Shown piece after piece: positions 49,181 to 60,190 of a DNA stretch of 64,000 nucleotides; position 1 is the first letter of the stretch; each line of letters starts with the position of its first letter. The notes under the pieces were generated by a model. The model was not told the DNA's origin. It did no database searches and saw only the letters and a list, made by a program, of their open reading frames with translations. This DNA comes from Hedera helix (taxonomy: Eukaryota; Streptophyta; Magnoliopsida; Apiales; Araliaceae): the NCBI GenBank assembly GCA_947179155.2, contig OX359285.1, forward strand, positions 10,646,010 through 10,710,009. Direction: 5' to 3'. The position numbers were made by a program, and so were the translations under genes.

Positions 49181-50554
49181 TATATATGTCTCATCCGTAG
49201 TATAATATTTAGGTATCCGTAGTATTATATTACGGATGAGAGATATTGTCCAAAATATTCCAACATTTAAATGAACAAACTCATCTTCCGCAGTATAATA
49301 CTGCAGACAATGAAAATTGGTTTTTCCCCGTGCGTAGTATTATACTGGGGACAAAATGAATTTTTGACTTTTCCCTAAATTGCGTTGTTTTTTGCTTTCA
49401 CCGTTCGCAGTATTATACTGCCGGCGATATAAATTTTTGGTTTTTGGTTTTTTTTCGTCCGCAGTATTATATTGCAGATGATATGAATTTTTGGCTTTCC
49501 CCCATTCGCAATATTATACTGCGGATAATATAAATTTTTGGCTTTCGCTCAAACCGTCGCTGTCTTTATGAATATTTATAAGTTCTGTTTTATACCTCTT
49601 CTTACTATTTTTTGTGAAGTTGAGCATGATTTTGAAAAATGAGAAATTTTGGCAATGTATGGGAAATTGAGGGGTTTAACCAACATCTAAGGTATGGGTA
49701 TGATTTATTTTTTCCTCCCATAATTTAAGGTTAGTATGTGAATGGGTTATGTTTGCTTTTTCCAAATATTTTGTTAAGTTAAACATGGTTTTGAAAATGA
49801 GGAGTTTAGGAAATGTATTGGGTTTTCTTTTGTGTGTTTGTAACTTTCTAAAAAAAATAATTATTTTTTTTGTCTTGATCATAAATTTATTATTACGGGT
49901 TTCATTTATCTTTTTCTAATCAATTAGCGTGTTTTGAAATTGAGGAATTTAGGCATTGTTATAAAGAATAACATATGGTAAATACATGTAGTGGGTAAGC
50001 ATTATTGCAAAATTGACTTTGAAAATCGATGTATTGTTCATGCTGATAATGTTACTTATCTGGTTTTAAAATGGCATATTTTAAACAAAATCTACCTTAA
50101 GGAGAGAAGTAGCTCATAGTTCCTCTTAGGGTGCCTTCTAAACTACGGTTGTTGGTGGGGTCCTAAAAGCACAGTTGAAGGTATATCTGCCGACAAAAGG
50201 GTTATTCGGAAGCATGTGTAAGACAAACGCAATTTGAGAAAAAATTAAAAATTAATATCGTCCCCAGTATAATACTATGGATGGGGGAAAGTCAAAAATT
50301 AAAAATTCATATCGTCCGAAATATAATACTACGGACGGGAAAAAGTCAAAAACGACATAGTTTGGGGGAAAGCCAAAAAATTTTATCGTCCGCAGTATAA
50401 TACTGTGGATGGGGGAAAGCCAATTTTCATTGTCCGTAATATTATACTGCGGACGATAAGTTGTTAATTTAAATATTGGGACATTTTGAAAAATATCTCT
50501 TGTCCGCAGTATAATACTGCAGATACCTGAATATTATACTGTGGATGAGTGTCA
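49181..50554. mobile_element. Foldback-like element with repeated CCGCAGTATAATACTGCGG palindromes
   Basis: Two long inverted arms (about 49181-49560 and 50240-50554) start TATGTCTCATCC and, reversed, TGACACTCATCC. TATAAAT borders both sides (49174-49180 and 50555-50561), a possible 7-bp target duplication. The arms carry about 13 diverged copies of the palindrome CCGCAGTATAATACTGCGG at semi-regular spacing, joined by TTTTTGGCTTTCCCCC-like spacers. The unrelated-looking core (49600-50230) contains about three diverged repeats with GTTTTGAAAATGAGG. There is no transposase. The layout fits a foldback or Mutator-like non-autonomous element. Confidence 0.65.
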
Positions 50555-50639
50555 TATAAATCATCAGATCTCAGCCTATACGACTGAAATCTATTGTAAA
50601 GATATATTTACTTTTACTACGTTGTGAATGGATTGGTCC

Positions 50640-50641
<2 letters not shown>

Positions 50642-50680
<39 letters not shown>
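50642..50680. repeat. (TA)n microsatellite
   Basis: About 19 TA units directly before the left end of the next MITE. Confidence 0.95.
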
Positions 50681-50682
<2 letters not shown>

Positions 50683-51100
50683 AGAGTGATCCATAGTAAC
50701 CATTTGATATGGCAACTATTACAACAAACTGATTTTAGATCGTTCAAAAAATAATCTAACAGTCTAAAAAAAAAATCCTAAGGTGTCACTAGGAATAGCG
50801 GTTAGGCAATACGACGTCGCCTAAAACCAAACAGACGTTGTTTTGGTTTTGGCCTGGTCGGTACTAGGAGTAGCGGTTAGGAAAAACAATGTTGTTTTAT
50901 TTTTGTTTTTGGCCTTTTCCCATGAGTTCAGATTTAAAGAAGAGGTAATGGTCGATTAACGTTTTTTCTGACCGCAACTCTTTGTGGCAGCTAGAAAAAA
51001 AAATCAAATTTTTTTAAGACCGTTAGATTTTTTTTAAACGGTCTAAAATCAGTTTGCTGAAATAATTGTCATAACAAATGGTTGTTATGAATCACTCCTC
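50681..51100. mobile_element. 420-bp TA-MITE with inverted repeats of about 60 bp
   Basis: The left end GGAGAGTGATCCATAGTAAC and the reversed right end GAGGAGTGATTCATAACAAC extend as inverted repeats to ...CAAACTGATTTTAGA. (TA)n lies on the left and ATATATATG on the right, so the target is TA. Internal motifs include GGAGTAGCGGTTAGG and ACGACGTCG. No coding capacity. Confidence 0.75.
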
Positions 51101-51111
51101 ATATATATGTA

Positions 51112-52761
51112 GGGGAATGATCAATAATAAATGGTTGTTATGACAACTATTCCAACAAACGCATTCTGGACCATTGATGTGATGATCTAAGGGTTCCAAA
51201 TAATTTTAATTTATTTTCAGCTGCCGCTAAAAGTAGCAGTTGAGAATTTTTTTTTTAAAATTTTTTGTCCCTACCGCAACTAAGAGTAACGACTTGGTAA
51301 AATTACTATTTTACCCTCGCAGTCGTTACTCTTAGTGACAATTAGGACAAAATTTTTGAGTTTTTTTTTTTTTTTCCAGTGACCAACTATTCTGGTAGTT
51401 AAGAGAAAAAAAAGGCATATAAAAAAATGAAAAAGCAGTCCAGCCGCTATTAAGAGTAATGTCCTAAAAACGACATCATTTCCAAGCCACTACTCTTCGT
51501 AGCAGCTTGACTGCCTTTTATTTTATTTTTTTCCAAAACGGCGCTGAATTGGGATTTTTTGTCAGTCGCTACACTTAGGAGCGGCTGGTCCTTTTTATAC
51601 CCTTTGAATGAATTAGCATTACATTCATTAATCTTTCTATAATAGCAGCTACCAAGAGTACTGTCAACTAGATTATTATTTTTTAATTTATTCCGTTACT
51701 ACCTTGTTTAAAACGAAAATTGATACCTTGATAACAAATTTCATAACCATATTGACATTAACCATCAACAATATTACCAACTATTGCTCAAAAATAATAT
51801 AAACTGCTATGAATAATGCTAATACATCAAATTTATGTTTACAAGGGCAAATGTATTACAATTGCATTACTTTAAATCTTGGCACATACATGTTAGACAC
51901 TCAGAATATAGGACACTAGCAGGAAGATCTCTTGTTTAACACTTGTACAATTCATGACAAATCCTAGGTGTTCTTGCGTTTGGATATAAGATTTGTCATG
52001 AACCGTACAAGTGTCAAGCGAGAGATCTTCTTGCTAGTTTACTATATTCAGAGTGACTAACATGTATGTGCCAAGATTTAAAATAATGCATTTGTAATGC
52101 ATTTTCCCTTGTAAACATAATTTTGCTGTACTAACATTATTCATAGAAGTTTATATTATTGTTGAGCAATAGGTGACAATATAGTTGATGGTTAGTGTCA
52201 ATATGGTTATGAAATTTGTTTATGGTCTTCAGTATGGGCATGTTATCAGGGAATCAATTTTTATTTATTTTTGAACAAGGTAGCAACAGAATAATAATAA
52301 AAAAAATTCTAATTGTCGCTAATCTTGGTAGCGGCTATTGTAGGAAGATTAATGAATGTAATGCTAAACCATTCAAAGGGTATAAAGGACCAGTCGCTCT
52401 CAAGTGTGGCGACTGACAAAGAACCCCAATATGACGTCGTTTTGAAAAAATAAAAAATAAAAGACAGTCTAACCGCTACCAAGAGTAGCGGCTTAGAAAC
52501 GACGTCGTTTCTAAGACGCTACTCTTGGTAGCGGCTGGATTGCTTCTTTTCTTCTTTTTTTCCTCGTAACTGCTGGAATAGTTGATCGTTGAAAAAAATT
52601 TCAAAACTTTTGTCCCAGCCGCCACTAAGAATAGAGGCAAAAAGGGTAAAATAGTAATTTTATCAAGCCGCTACTCTTAGTGGTGGCTGAAAATAAGTTG
52701 AAATTGTTTAGAACCCTCATATATCACATCAATGGTTCACGATGTGTTTGCTAAAATAGTT
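51112..52761. mobile_element. 1.65-kb near-complete inverted repeat (long TA-MITE relative)
   Basis: The left arm about 51134-51963 and right arm about 51990-52761 are inverted copies around a loop of roughly 26 bp (51964-51989). The left end GGGGAATGATCAATAATAAA matches the TA-MITE family; the right arm has lost the last 30 bp or so. Arms carry GCCGCTACTCTTAG-like motifs in both orientations. At 52469-52535 a nearly perfect 66-bp palindrome centres on ACGACGTCGT. (TA)n flanks both sides. The plus-strand frame 52216-52416 is chance within the arm. Confidence 0.75.
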
Positions 52762-52773
52762 ATATATATACAC

Positions 52774-52937
52774 ACACAACTGTATAGTGCATAGTCAGTT
52801 ATGACGACGATTTTTTTGGGTTACGACAACAATTTAACCGTCGCCATAGACCAGAAATAACTATGGCGACGGTTGAACGACTGTCGTAGCCCAAAAAAAT
52901 TGTCGTCATAACTGATTGTGTACTACATAACTGTGTA
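52774..52937. mobile_element. 164-bp hairpin MITE with GGCGACGG core
   Basis: The left arm CAGTTATGACGACGATTTTT...ACCGTCGCCATAG is mirrored by CTATGGCGACGGT...AATTGTCGTCATAACTG with a loop of about 10 bp. Outer ends ACACACAACTGTATAGT and, reversed, ACACAGTTATGTAGT continue the inverted repeat. It lies between TA tracts. Confidence 0.7.
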
Positions 52938-52947
52938 TATATATTTT

Positions 52948-52951
<4 letters not shown>

Positions 52952-53009
<58 letters not shown>
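52952..53009. repeat. (TA)n microsatellite
   Basis: About 29 TA units. Confidence 0.95.
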
Positions 53010-53011
<2 letters not shown>

Positions 53012-53587
53012 AAATGCATGAAATGAGCTCATCCATATTCAGATTTTCAGATCATTAATCGAATGAGCTGACTTCTGCTCAAGTTTGACTTATTTCATGC
53101 GATAAACAAGCTCCGGCTAGCAATCCTAATTATGTTTCTCTTTGTCGCTACAATATCACTTTTATACTCTTTCTTTCTCCAGAATTAAATACATTTTTTA
53201 TTATAATATTCTTGACACGTCCTTACTCTATTCTAAGTAATTGATATTACTATGTCACACTGTTATGAATATATTTAGAATTTTTTTTATTTATAAATCT
53301 TCTATTTTTATTTAGAAAAATGGAAACATAGAGTTTGAAAAAGCGTGATATGATAACTAAGATTTTCTCTCCATGAACAATTTTCACAAGAGTGAACAAA
53401 TTTTTAGAACTACAGATATTTTTGTTGCTGCAATCAAAATATAAACGCATACATATACATATTATACACACACAACACATATGTATGTATACACACGTAC
53501 GTGTGTAATTAAAGAGAGAAGTGATGTTGATAAGAGAGCCACTACCATCAACATCCAGGTGATTTAACAATATCTCTTAGCTGGGTG

Positions 53588-53593
53588 CCCCCC

Positions 53594-53626
<33 letters not shown>
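53588..53626. repeat. C8-G31 homopolymer junction
   Basis: Eight C are followed at once by about 31 G. The length is unreliable because such runs are hard to sequence. The G run could form a quadruplex. Confidence 0.8.
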
Positions 53627-53627
<1 letters not shown>

Positions 53628-53809
53628 TGGGTGTCCGTAGGGGTTTGAATCTTTTTTTATCTAGTGTTATCCACTGAGAAAATAATTATTCACAAAATGT
53701 CAAGTATGTAGGGCATGCCAAATTTTATTGCACCATTATGGTGGGGTACAATCAGTCATCTTCCACTCTGTCATTCAACTTGACGACTATAAAGTTTATA
53801 AATTGAAAA

Positions 53810-53970
53810 ATTTTATATACACAATATTAAATATTATATTTATTTTAATTATTAAAAAATAAAATATAACATAAATTTTAATATTATGTCTTATTTTTTA
53901 ATATTTAAAATAAATATAATATTTAATATTATATTTAAATATTATATATTTATATTTGTTTTTATGTATA
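53810..53970. mobile_element. AT-rich palindromic MITE, copy 3
   Basis: Left arm ATATTTATTTTAATTATTAA, mirrored by TTAATATTTAAAATAAATAT on the right. It is the best-preserved of the three family members in the window (others at 15060 and 15860). Confidence 0.6.
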
Positions 53971-54414
53971 TGGTCTGATCTGGGCGGTGTATGAATTGAT
54001 CATGTATGGTATGGAGTTGATTGAATTAATTAATGCTCTGCAAATTAAATTCATCACCCACCCCTCAAAAACTCCTTTTCTCCTGTTTAAGATCAATTAG
54101 AATCTTCAACAACTCCACAATAAAGTCGTGTATTTACCTCCAATTAAAAGGACAAATTAGATTCACATTTACATAGTTTTCTCATAAATCGTGTCGCATT
54201 ATTTTCGGGATAATTTCCTGATGTATTTAGTAGAAAGTGGTGATAGATTTGTAAAAATTGGAGAAATAGTGGAGGACAATATTGTAAAAACAAAAACCTT
54301 ATGGAAGAAATAGGTTACAATAACGGATTAACATGAAAAGAGAGTTTTATAAATTATTATTTTGAGACTGGTGTAATTGATGTCGATTATTAATAAAAAC
54401 GTTAGTGCAATAAT

Positions 54415-54805
54415 GGGTTAAATCGTTTTTTTATCACTGTACTTGACTCCAATTTATAAATGGATCATTGTACTTAAACTTTTTATAATCACATCATTGT
54501 ACTGGTTTTTTTTTACAAAACTTGAAGTTTCCGTCAAAGATCGTTAACTATTTAACAGAAAAATGGCGTGGAAGTATTAATTTACAAAAGTATTATTGAA
54601 CTGGAGGTCGATTTATAGTTACATCATTGAAAGAGAAAATAATAATAATAATAATAAATAATTTTATTTTTTATTTTTTTGAGTAACAGAGAGGGTATTA
54701 TTATTATTAAATCAAAATTTATTTTTAAAATATCTTAAATTAATTTTTAAAAAGCAAAACTAATCTTTTTTTTTCTTTTTTTTTTTGTGAAACAGAGAGG
54801 GTATT

Positions 54806-54856
<51 letters not shown>

Positions 54857-55204
54857 ATTATTATTATTATTATTATTAAATCAAAATTTATTTTTAAAAT
54901 AACTCAAATTAATTTTTAAAAATCAAAACTAATCTTTCTTCTCTTTTTTTTTTGTAACAAAGAAGGTATTATTATTTTTGTTACTATTTTCAGTGATACA
55001 ACTGTAAATTGATCTCCAGTTCAATGCAACATTTGTAAATTAATACTGTCATGTCATTTTATGTTAAATGGTTAACAGTTTTTAACAAAAATTTTAAATT
55101 TTGTAAAAAAATTTCAGTACAGTGATGTGATTGTAAAAAAATTTAGTGCAGTGATACATTTATAAATTAGGATCAAGTACAGTGAAGAAAAAATAGTTTA
55201 ACCC
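54415..55204. mobile_element. 790-bp Mutator-like MITE with a 10-bp target duplication
   Basis: It starts GGGTTAAATCG and ends TTTAACCC. GTGCAATAAT lies directly on both sides (54405-54414 and 55205-55214). Inverted repeats extend about 230 bp inward (ATCACTGTACTTGA..., TACAATCACATCA...). A 9-11-bp duplication with long inverted repeats points to Mutator-like elements. The centre has a tandemly repeated AT-rich unit interrupted by a (GTT)n/(ATT)n tract. No transposase. Confidence 0.8.
54807..54878. repeat. (GTT)n(ATT)n microsatellite
   Basis: About 16 GTT units followed by about seven ATT units, in the centre of the Mutator-like MITE. Confidence 0.95.
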
Positions 55205-55329
55205 GTGCAATAATAGGTTAGGGTGTTTGTCTAAAAAAATAATGGCATAATTCATAATTAAAATCAGATCATTGACAATTATTTATAGTTATAAGTCTTT
55301 TGAATATAAAAACATTTTTTAAAATACGG

Positions 55330-55331
<2 letters not shown>

Positions 55332-55398
<67 letters not shown>
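55332..55398. repeat. (TA)n microsatellite
   Basis: About 33 TA units. The 70 bp that follow (AAGCTAATCCAGAGCAATCC, then TTGTGGCAGCTGG) look like the truncated left end of a TA-MITE, cut off where the next LTR begins. Confidence 0.9.
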
Positions 55399-55402
<4 letters not shown>

Positions 55403-55474
55403 TAATCCAGAGCAATCCCCAGCCCTTTTTTGGCCTCTACCGTAACAGCTTGTGGCAGCTGGCCTTGTTAAAAT

Positions 55475-58400
55475 TGTAATGAAGACGAATATTAGGTAAC
55501 ATTGTAAATAAAATTTAAGAATTTATTTTTAATGAAGTGAATTTTGTGAGAATTATTTAAAATCATTATGTGATTGATTTATTATGTGATGTAATATATA
55601 TGATTATTGAATGAGGTCAAAGTATAAGTCTCATGTGTGTTATTAATTGTCCAAGTTAGTAATTAAATACTAGTGAACTAGCCTATTAATTTAATTAAAT
55701 AAGCCCCAAACATTTAATTATGTAATGAACTTGTAAGCTTTGCTAATTTATTCATGTGATGTAATTTAATCTATACTTGAATTAATTGCAAGACATGCTG
55801 GTAGAATTATAGAGTCCAATTATTTAATTAATGTGAGCCCAAGTAGAAATTAACTAGTAGTCCAAACTAGATGCCAATTGGTGCATTAAGTAAAAAGCCA
55901 AAAAATTGGTGGGGGTGGGGGTGTGGGGGGGGGGGGGGGGGGGGGATTTCAAGAGGGAGGATCAAATGGGTCCCATTAATAGGATTAAATTGGTGATAGA
56001 CCTAGTTGTTGGAATATGAAATCTAATTAAATAAAACCACATTTTGACCAACCAAGAATACTTCTATTCTTATTTTCAAAATTTGCTAGCATTTAGAGAG
56101 AGAAAATAAAGAGAACTTAGAGAGAGAAGCTTTCAAGAAGGCTATTTAAAGAGAGAATGTGAAGAAAAATCTAGAGAGAGAGAGAAAGGTTCTTGGAGAT
56201 CATTGGAAGGGAGATCAAGAGCTTGGAGGGTTCCTTTGGATATTATCAACCTTCATTACTTACTTTGGAAGAGAGAGGAAGAGGACATCAAGAACAAGAA
56301 AGTTTAAAAGTGCTTCTTAACTTTAGATCTTGTAGCTTTATAGTTAATATATGTGATATATGAGATTATTTGTGGTTAGTTGTTGGGGTAATATGAGATC
56401 TATGGTTTGAAGCTGTAGATCTGTGTATTTGTGGATATATGTAGATCTATGAAAGAAAAAGATTTTCTATGGTCAAAACATGTTTTCAAATATAAAAATA
56501 TGTTTTGATGGTTTAAAAATTATTTTGAAGCTTTATAATGATAGATCTATGGGGTGTATGGGTAGATCTATAGTTTTGATGCTAGATCTATGTTTTCATA
56601 TGTTGGTTATGTGAAAAATTTATAAAAAATTCATGTGATCATGTGCTTGAAATGAAACCCTAGCTAAAAGTGTAGATCAATTGTTTATAGTTTGAATCAT
56701 GTAAGGTGTTTATGAAGTTTTTGTGTCTTAAATGATAGATCTTTATTATGAAAGAAGTTTTACGGTTAGATATGTTCAATAAGTGTATTGGTGCACTAAT
56801 AATGTAAAGAAAAGCAAGAAAAGTTTTATAAAATCAAGTTTCAAAAATACTAAAATTTCAGTTCACCTTGGACGGTTACTGTTCATGTTTCATAAATTGT
56901 TTTCAAGATCCGTCAACTTTGGTTGGTAGATCTATAAGTTATGAAACATTTTTAATTGGAACGACTGAAAAATATTTAAATGGTGATTTTTGGTGATTTT
57001 TCTACCAAAACAGTTCTCTGCCAAAAAATCTGCAAACTCCCTAGCTCTGTTTTTTGTGGCCTGTTTTGGCCATTTAACTTGGTTTAAAAATTATGGTATT
57101 ATGGATTACAAAACTATATGGTGTTGTTAAGCCGCTTCCAAAAAATGAACTCATTATGACTCCAGATGAATGAGTTACGACCCGGTAAAGATTTTGATTT
57201 TTAACAAAGAAACTATAATAACGTGAGATCCATAGCTCAGAACATTATAATTTTTTTACTGGAATTAGTGTGTGATGAAAGGAAGTCATTGTATAATGTC
57301 GGAATTTTTGGATAAAAGGATAATTTTTAATAAATGATACAATTCTGGACAGAAATAACCTATTTAAAAATAGGAAATGAAGTTGAAAAATTAAAAAAAA
57401 AAAATTGTATGTAAAATAAAATATGCTAATGCTATCCAGAAAATATAAAAATAATAAGTCAAGTAATTATTTTTAATAAATACGGTCGAGTTAAGAAAAA
57501 TTAAAGAAGTTAATTTAAAAATAAGTTAAAAAATTATATAATATAATTGTACCAACCGATAAGTGTTAATATGATTTAATGAGACTATATAAGGGCAATG
57601 CTATCATTTTTATAAGAATATTATAATAATGACATGATATGGTTATTAATTAAGGTGTAAGAATTACCGAATTAATTAACGACATATGTACGGTTAATTG
57701 CCAACTTAGTGTATTAAAGTTAAATGGTAGATCCCTTAACTAATATAAGTGATATTAAGATAATTGAATTGTTTTCTCATGTGCTACTTGCTTAACTAAA
57801 AGTAATCGAATGATAATTAGGTTAATGAGAATGTTGAAGTGGATTTAAATATTATGGGTATAGTTGTATTATATGAAAAAGTTGTGATGATATATGTTAA
57901 GAATATATACATGTTATAGTTTGATTAATGAAGGATGGTAAATAAAAATGAAAAGGGTTAAGGTTAGTCAATGTGTTTTGTGCTAACATCTGATATGACG
58001 ATTAGTGTCTCAAACTAGGACATGGTGTGTTTAATAATGAAAGTGTGATGTGTTATTATGATGATTAATTTGTGTGCCAATATTATATATATGTAGGTTA
58101 TAAACGTGACAAGGTAGTAAGATTTAACGTTGTCAACGAGCCAGGCAAGTGCCCTATTCATACTTTTATTGAAGTTTTATATATGTCATGTTCGCACGTA
58201 TGTGCATTTGAAATTGTTTATTCTATCATCAAATTGTTAAGCTTTTGAAATGTCATTATTCAATCATAGAATTGTTGAGCCTTTGAAAAGTTTATATTGC
58301 ATTGACTGTTTTGAAAATAAGAGTCTAAGCCATTTGATCCGGCTAGACCCAATTGTATCAAAATTTATTGGAATCGTAATTGCTTTAAAGATAGTCTGAA

Positions 58401-59109
58401 CCATATTGTTATGGTGATGAATCTAATGGTAAATGTTGTAATGAACAACCTTTACAGTAGGGGAAACTAGTTGAATGGTCGAGGTTTAATCTCAAAACGA
58501 TAAAAGGGATGATATATTATGCATTATATATAATATGATAGGCTAGCTACCTAGAGTACACATCTCGGGTATTTGTATACTCGAAACGTCCAGGTATTGT
58601 AAATATTCGAAACGAACGTTCACTGTCCTGTAACTATCAGCAATAAAGATCATGTTCTTTTTAAGTGAATAATTATCTGAAATTATTATTTATTCATACT
58701 ACTTCACGGTATTGTACACTGATAAAGTTCTTTAAAGTTTAAAATCTTTCATTCATGATATATTATTCCTTGAGCATTTTTAAAACTTGCTGAGCAAATT
58801 TGTTGCTCACCCTTGCTTTTAAATCAAATATTTGTAACTAAGAGGAAAGTGGCGGAAGGTTCCACATAGAACAAAGGAAATGAAAATTTAGAAGAATAAA
58901 TATTGTCTATGTATTTATTTAATTGTTACATGTGTTTGAATCTTTTGAAATTTTATGGATTGTATTTAAAGGTTAGAATCCCTAGGAACTACTGTAAAAA
59001 TATTAAGTTTTATATTAAACGTCTATTTTCTGCTTAATGTATGAGTAGTTATAAAGGATCGTGAAGCACCAAACTCGGGTCAGAGAAACCCGAATTTGGT
59101 GGCTTCACA
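55475..59109 (+). repeat. 5' LTR of a second gypsy element (about 3.6 kb)
   Basis: The right border is well supported: CTTCACA at 59103-59109 is followed two bases later by a primer-binding site. The left border (TGTAATGAAGACG) is a best guess, because no second LTR lies in the window for comparison. The stretch about 56090-56300 is purine-rich (GAGAGAG), as in plant transcript leaders, after a likely promoter. It contains a run of about 21 G at 55925-55945. No coding region. Confidence 0.6.
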
Positions 59110-59111
59110 GG

Positions 59112-59124
59112 TTAGTATCAAAGC
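59112..59124 (+). other. Primer-binding site, initiator-Met tRNA type
   Basis: TTAGTATCAAAGC differs by two G-to-A changes from TTGGTATCAGAGC, the common plant LTR-retrotransposon site for initiator methionine tRNA. It begins two bases after the LTR end. Confidence 0.75.
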
Positions 59125-59353
59125 TGTAAGTTATGAACTTTAGGTTGTGAGAAAACCTTAGGAATATGACCATACGAAAAATAAGAAAACTCATTTATAG
59201 TTCTAAGTGGTGAATTATGGACATTCATCATAAATAAAATTTATAACACATATGTGTTTTGTGATAATTAAGAGTAAAGATATATTTTTGAGAGATACTA
59301 AATTAATATTATATATATATATATATATATATTGTTGATGGTGGTTGTAGAAT

Positions 59354-59636
59354 GTCTGAAGAAGAGATTGCGTCTAATAACGTCTGTTTGAGGGAAGACC
59401 GTATGGTGGAGCAAGGAGGATTTAACATCAAGACCAGATGAGAATTAATATGAGAAAATAGAAAGTTGAAGAATGAGGCATGAGAGTTGCAAGCTGAAGT
59501 TGAAAAACTTCGGACTAACAACGAATATAGACAGAGGTGTTGGAAAGAAGAAATTCAGAAAAGGTTGATGGTGGAAGAACAAGTGAAGGCTCTAAAACTG
59601 GAATTGAGGGAGAAGAAAAAGGAGTTAACTTTCTAG
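59354..59636 (+). pseudogene. Coiled-coil ORF between primer site and gag
   Basis: Starts ATG at 59354 and ends TAG near 59634, about 93 codons. It is rich in Glu, Lys, Arg and Leu with a heptad-like pattern in its second half (KLRTNN, then VEEQVKALKLELREKKKEL). Three in-frame TGA codons occur where CGA would keep the frame, as expected from decay of methylated CG. I recognise no named family. Extra ORFs upstream of gag are known in some plant gypsy lineages. The primer-binding site 230 bp upstream shows that it belongs to the retroelement. Confidence 0.55.
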
Positions 59637-60190
59637 AAGAAATAAAGATGTTTTGGTACCGTTATAGCTATTATATGTTAAGAGGGAATTATTAAATTCC
59701 CAGCTCGTGGAGGATAAGTAGGTTAACTTTTGTTAACTCCAATTTTGAGGAATTATGGTATATTTGTGTTTATGTGTGGGGATGGCATAAAGCCATGTGG
59801 TGTAATGTGTTAAGAGAAACATATTAATATAAATGTATTTATTAAATGTGTTTGATGATTAAATATATTTAAGAAAATAAGTGGATAATAAGTTGATTGT
59901 GGAGTAAAATGATTAAAGAAGATTAGTAGTTATGGTTAATCTTTGACATTAATGGGATATGTTAAAAGGAGTCCCAACTTTTGTTTTAAGGAAGAAATAT
60001 AATGATGTGAAATTTTCATGGGATAAAGGCATCTATAAAAGTATGTTTTAAGTTGTAAAATATTATATGCTACTATGTTACATATAAAAATAAAATATGT
60101 TATGCTAATGTGTTATGTGATGAGGTATGTATTGATTGAAATTACCTCAAAAGTAAATAAAATGATAATATAAGTTTTGAAACAGAAACC

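Larger units (their letters stand above)
53010..54404. other. Unassigned intergenic DNA
   Basis: No gene or element ends recognised apart from a C/G homopolymer junction (53588-53626) and an AT-rich palindrome (53810-53970). Confidence 0.4.

Noticed and set aside
49181..50554. Regularly spaced palindromes as a CRISPR array
   Set aside because: The window is a plant nuclear genome, repeats occur in both orientations with variable spacers, and no cas genes are present.
18490..55398. (TA)n tracts as satellite or centromeric DNA
   Set aside because: They are short, separate microsatellites tied to MITE borders, with no long monomer arrays.
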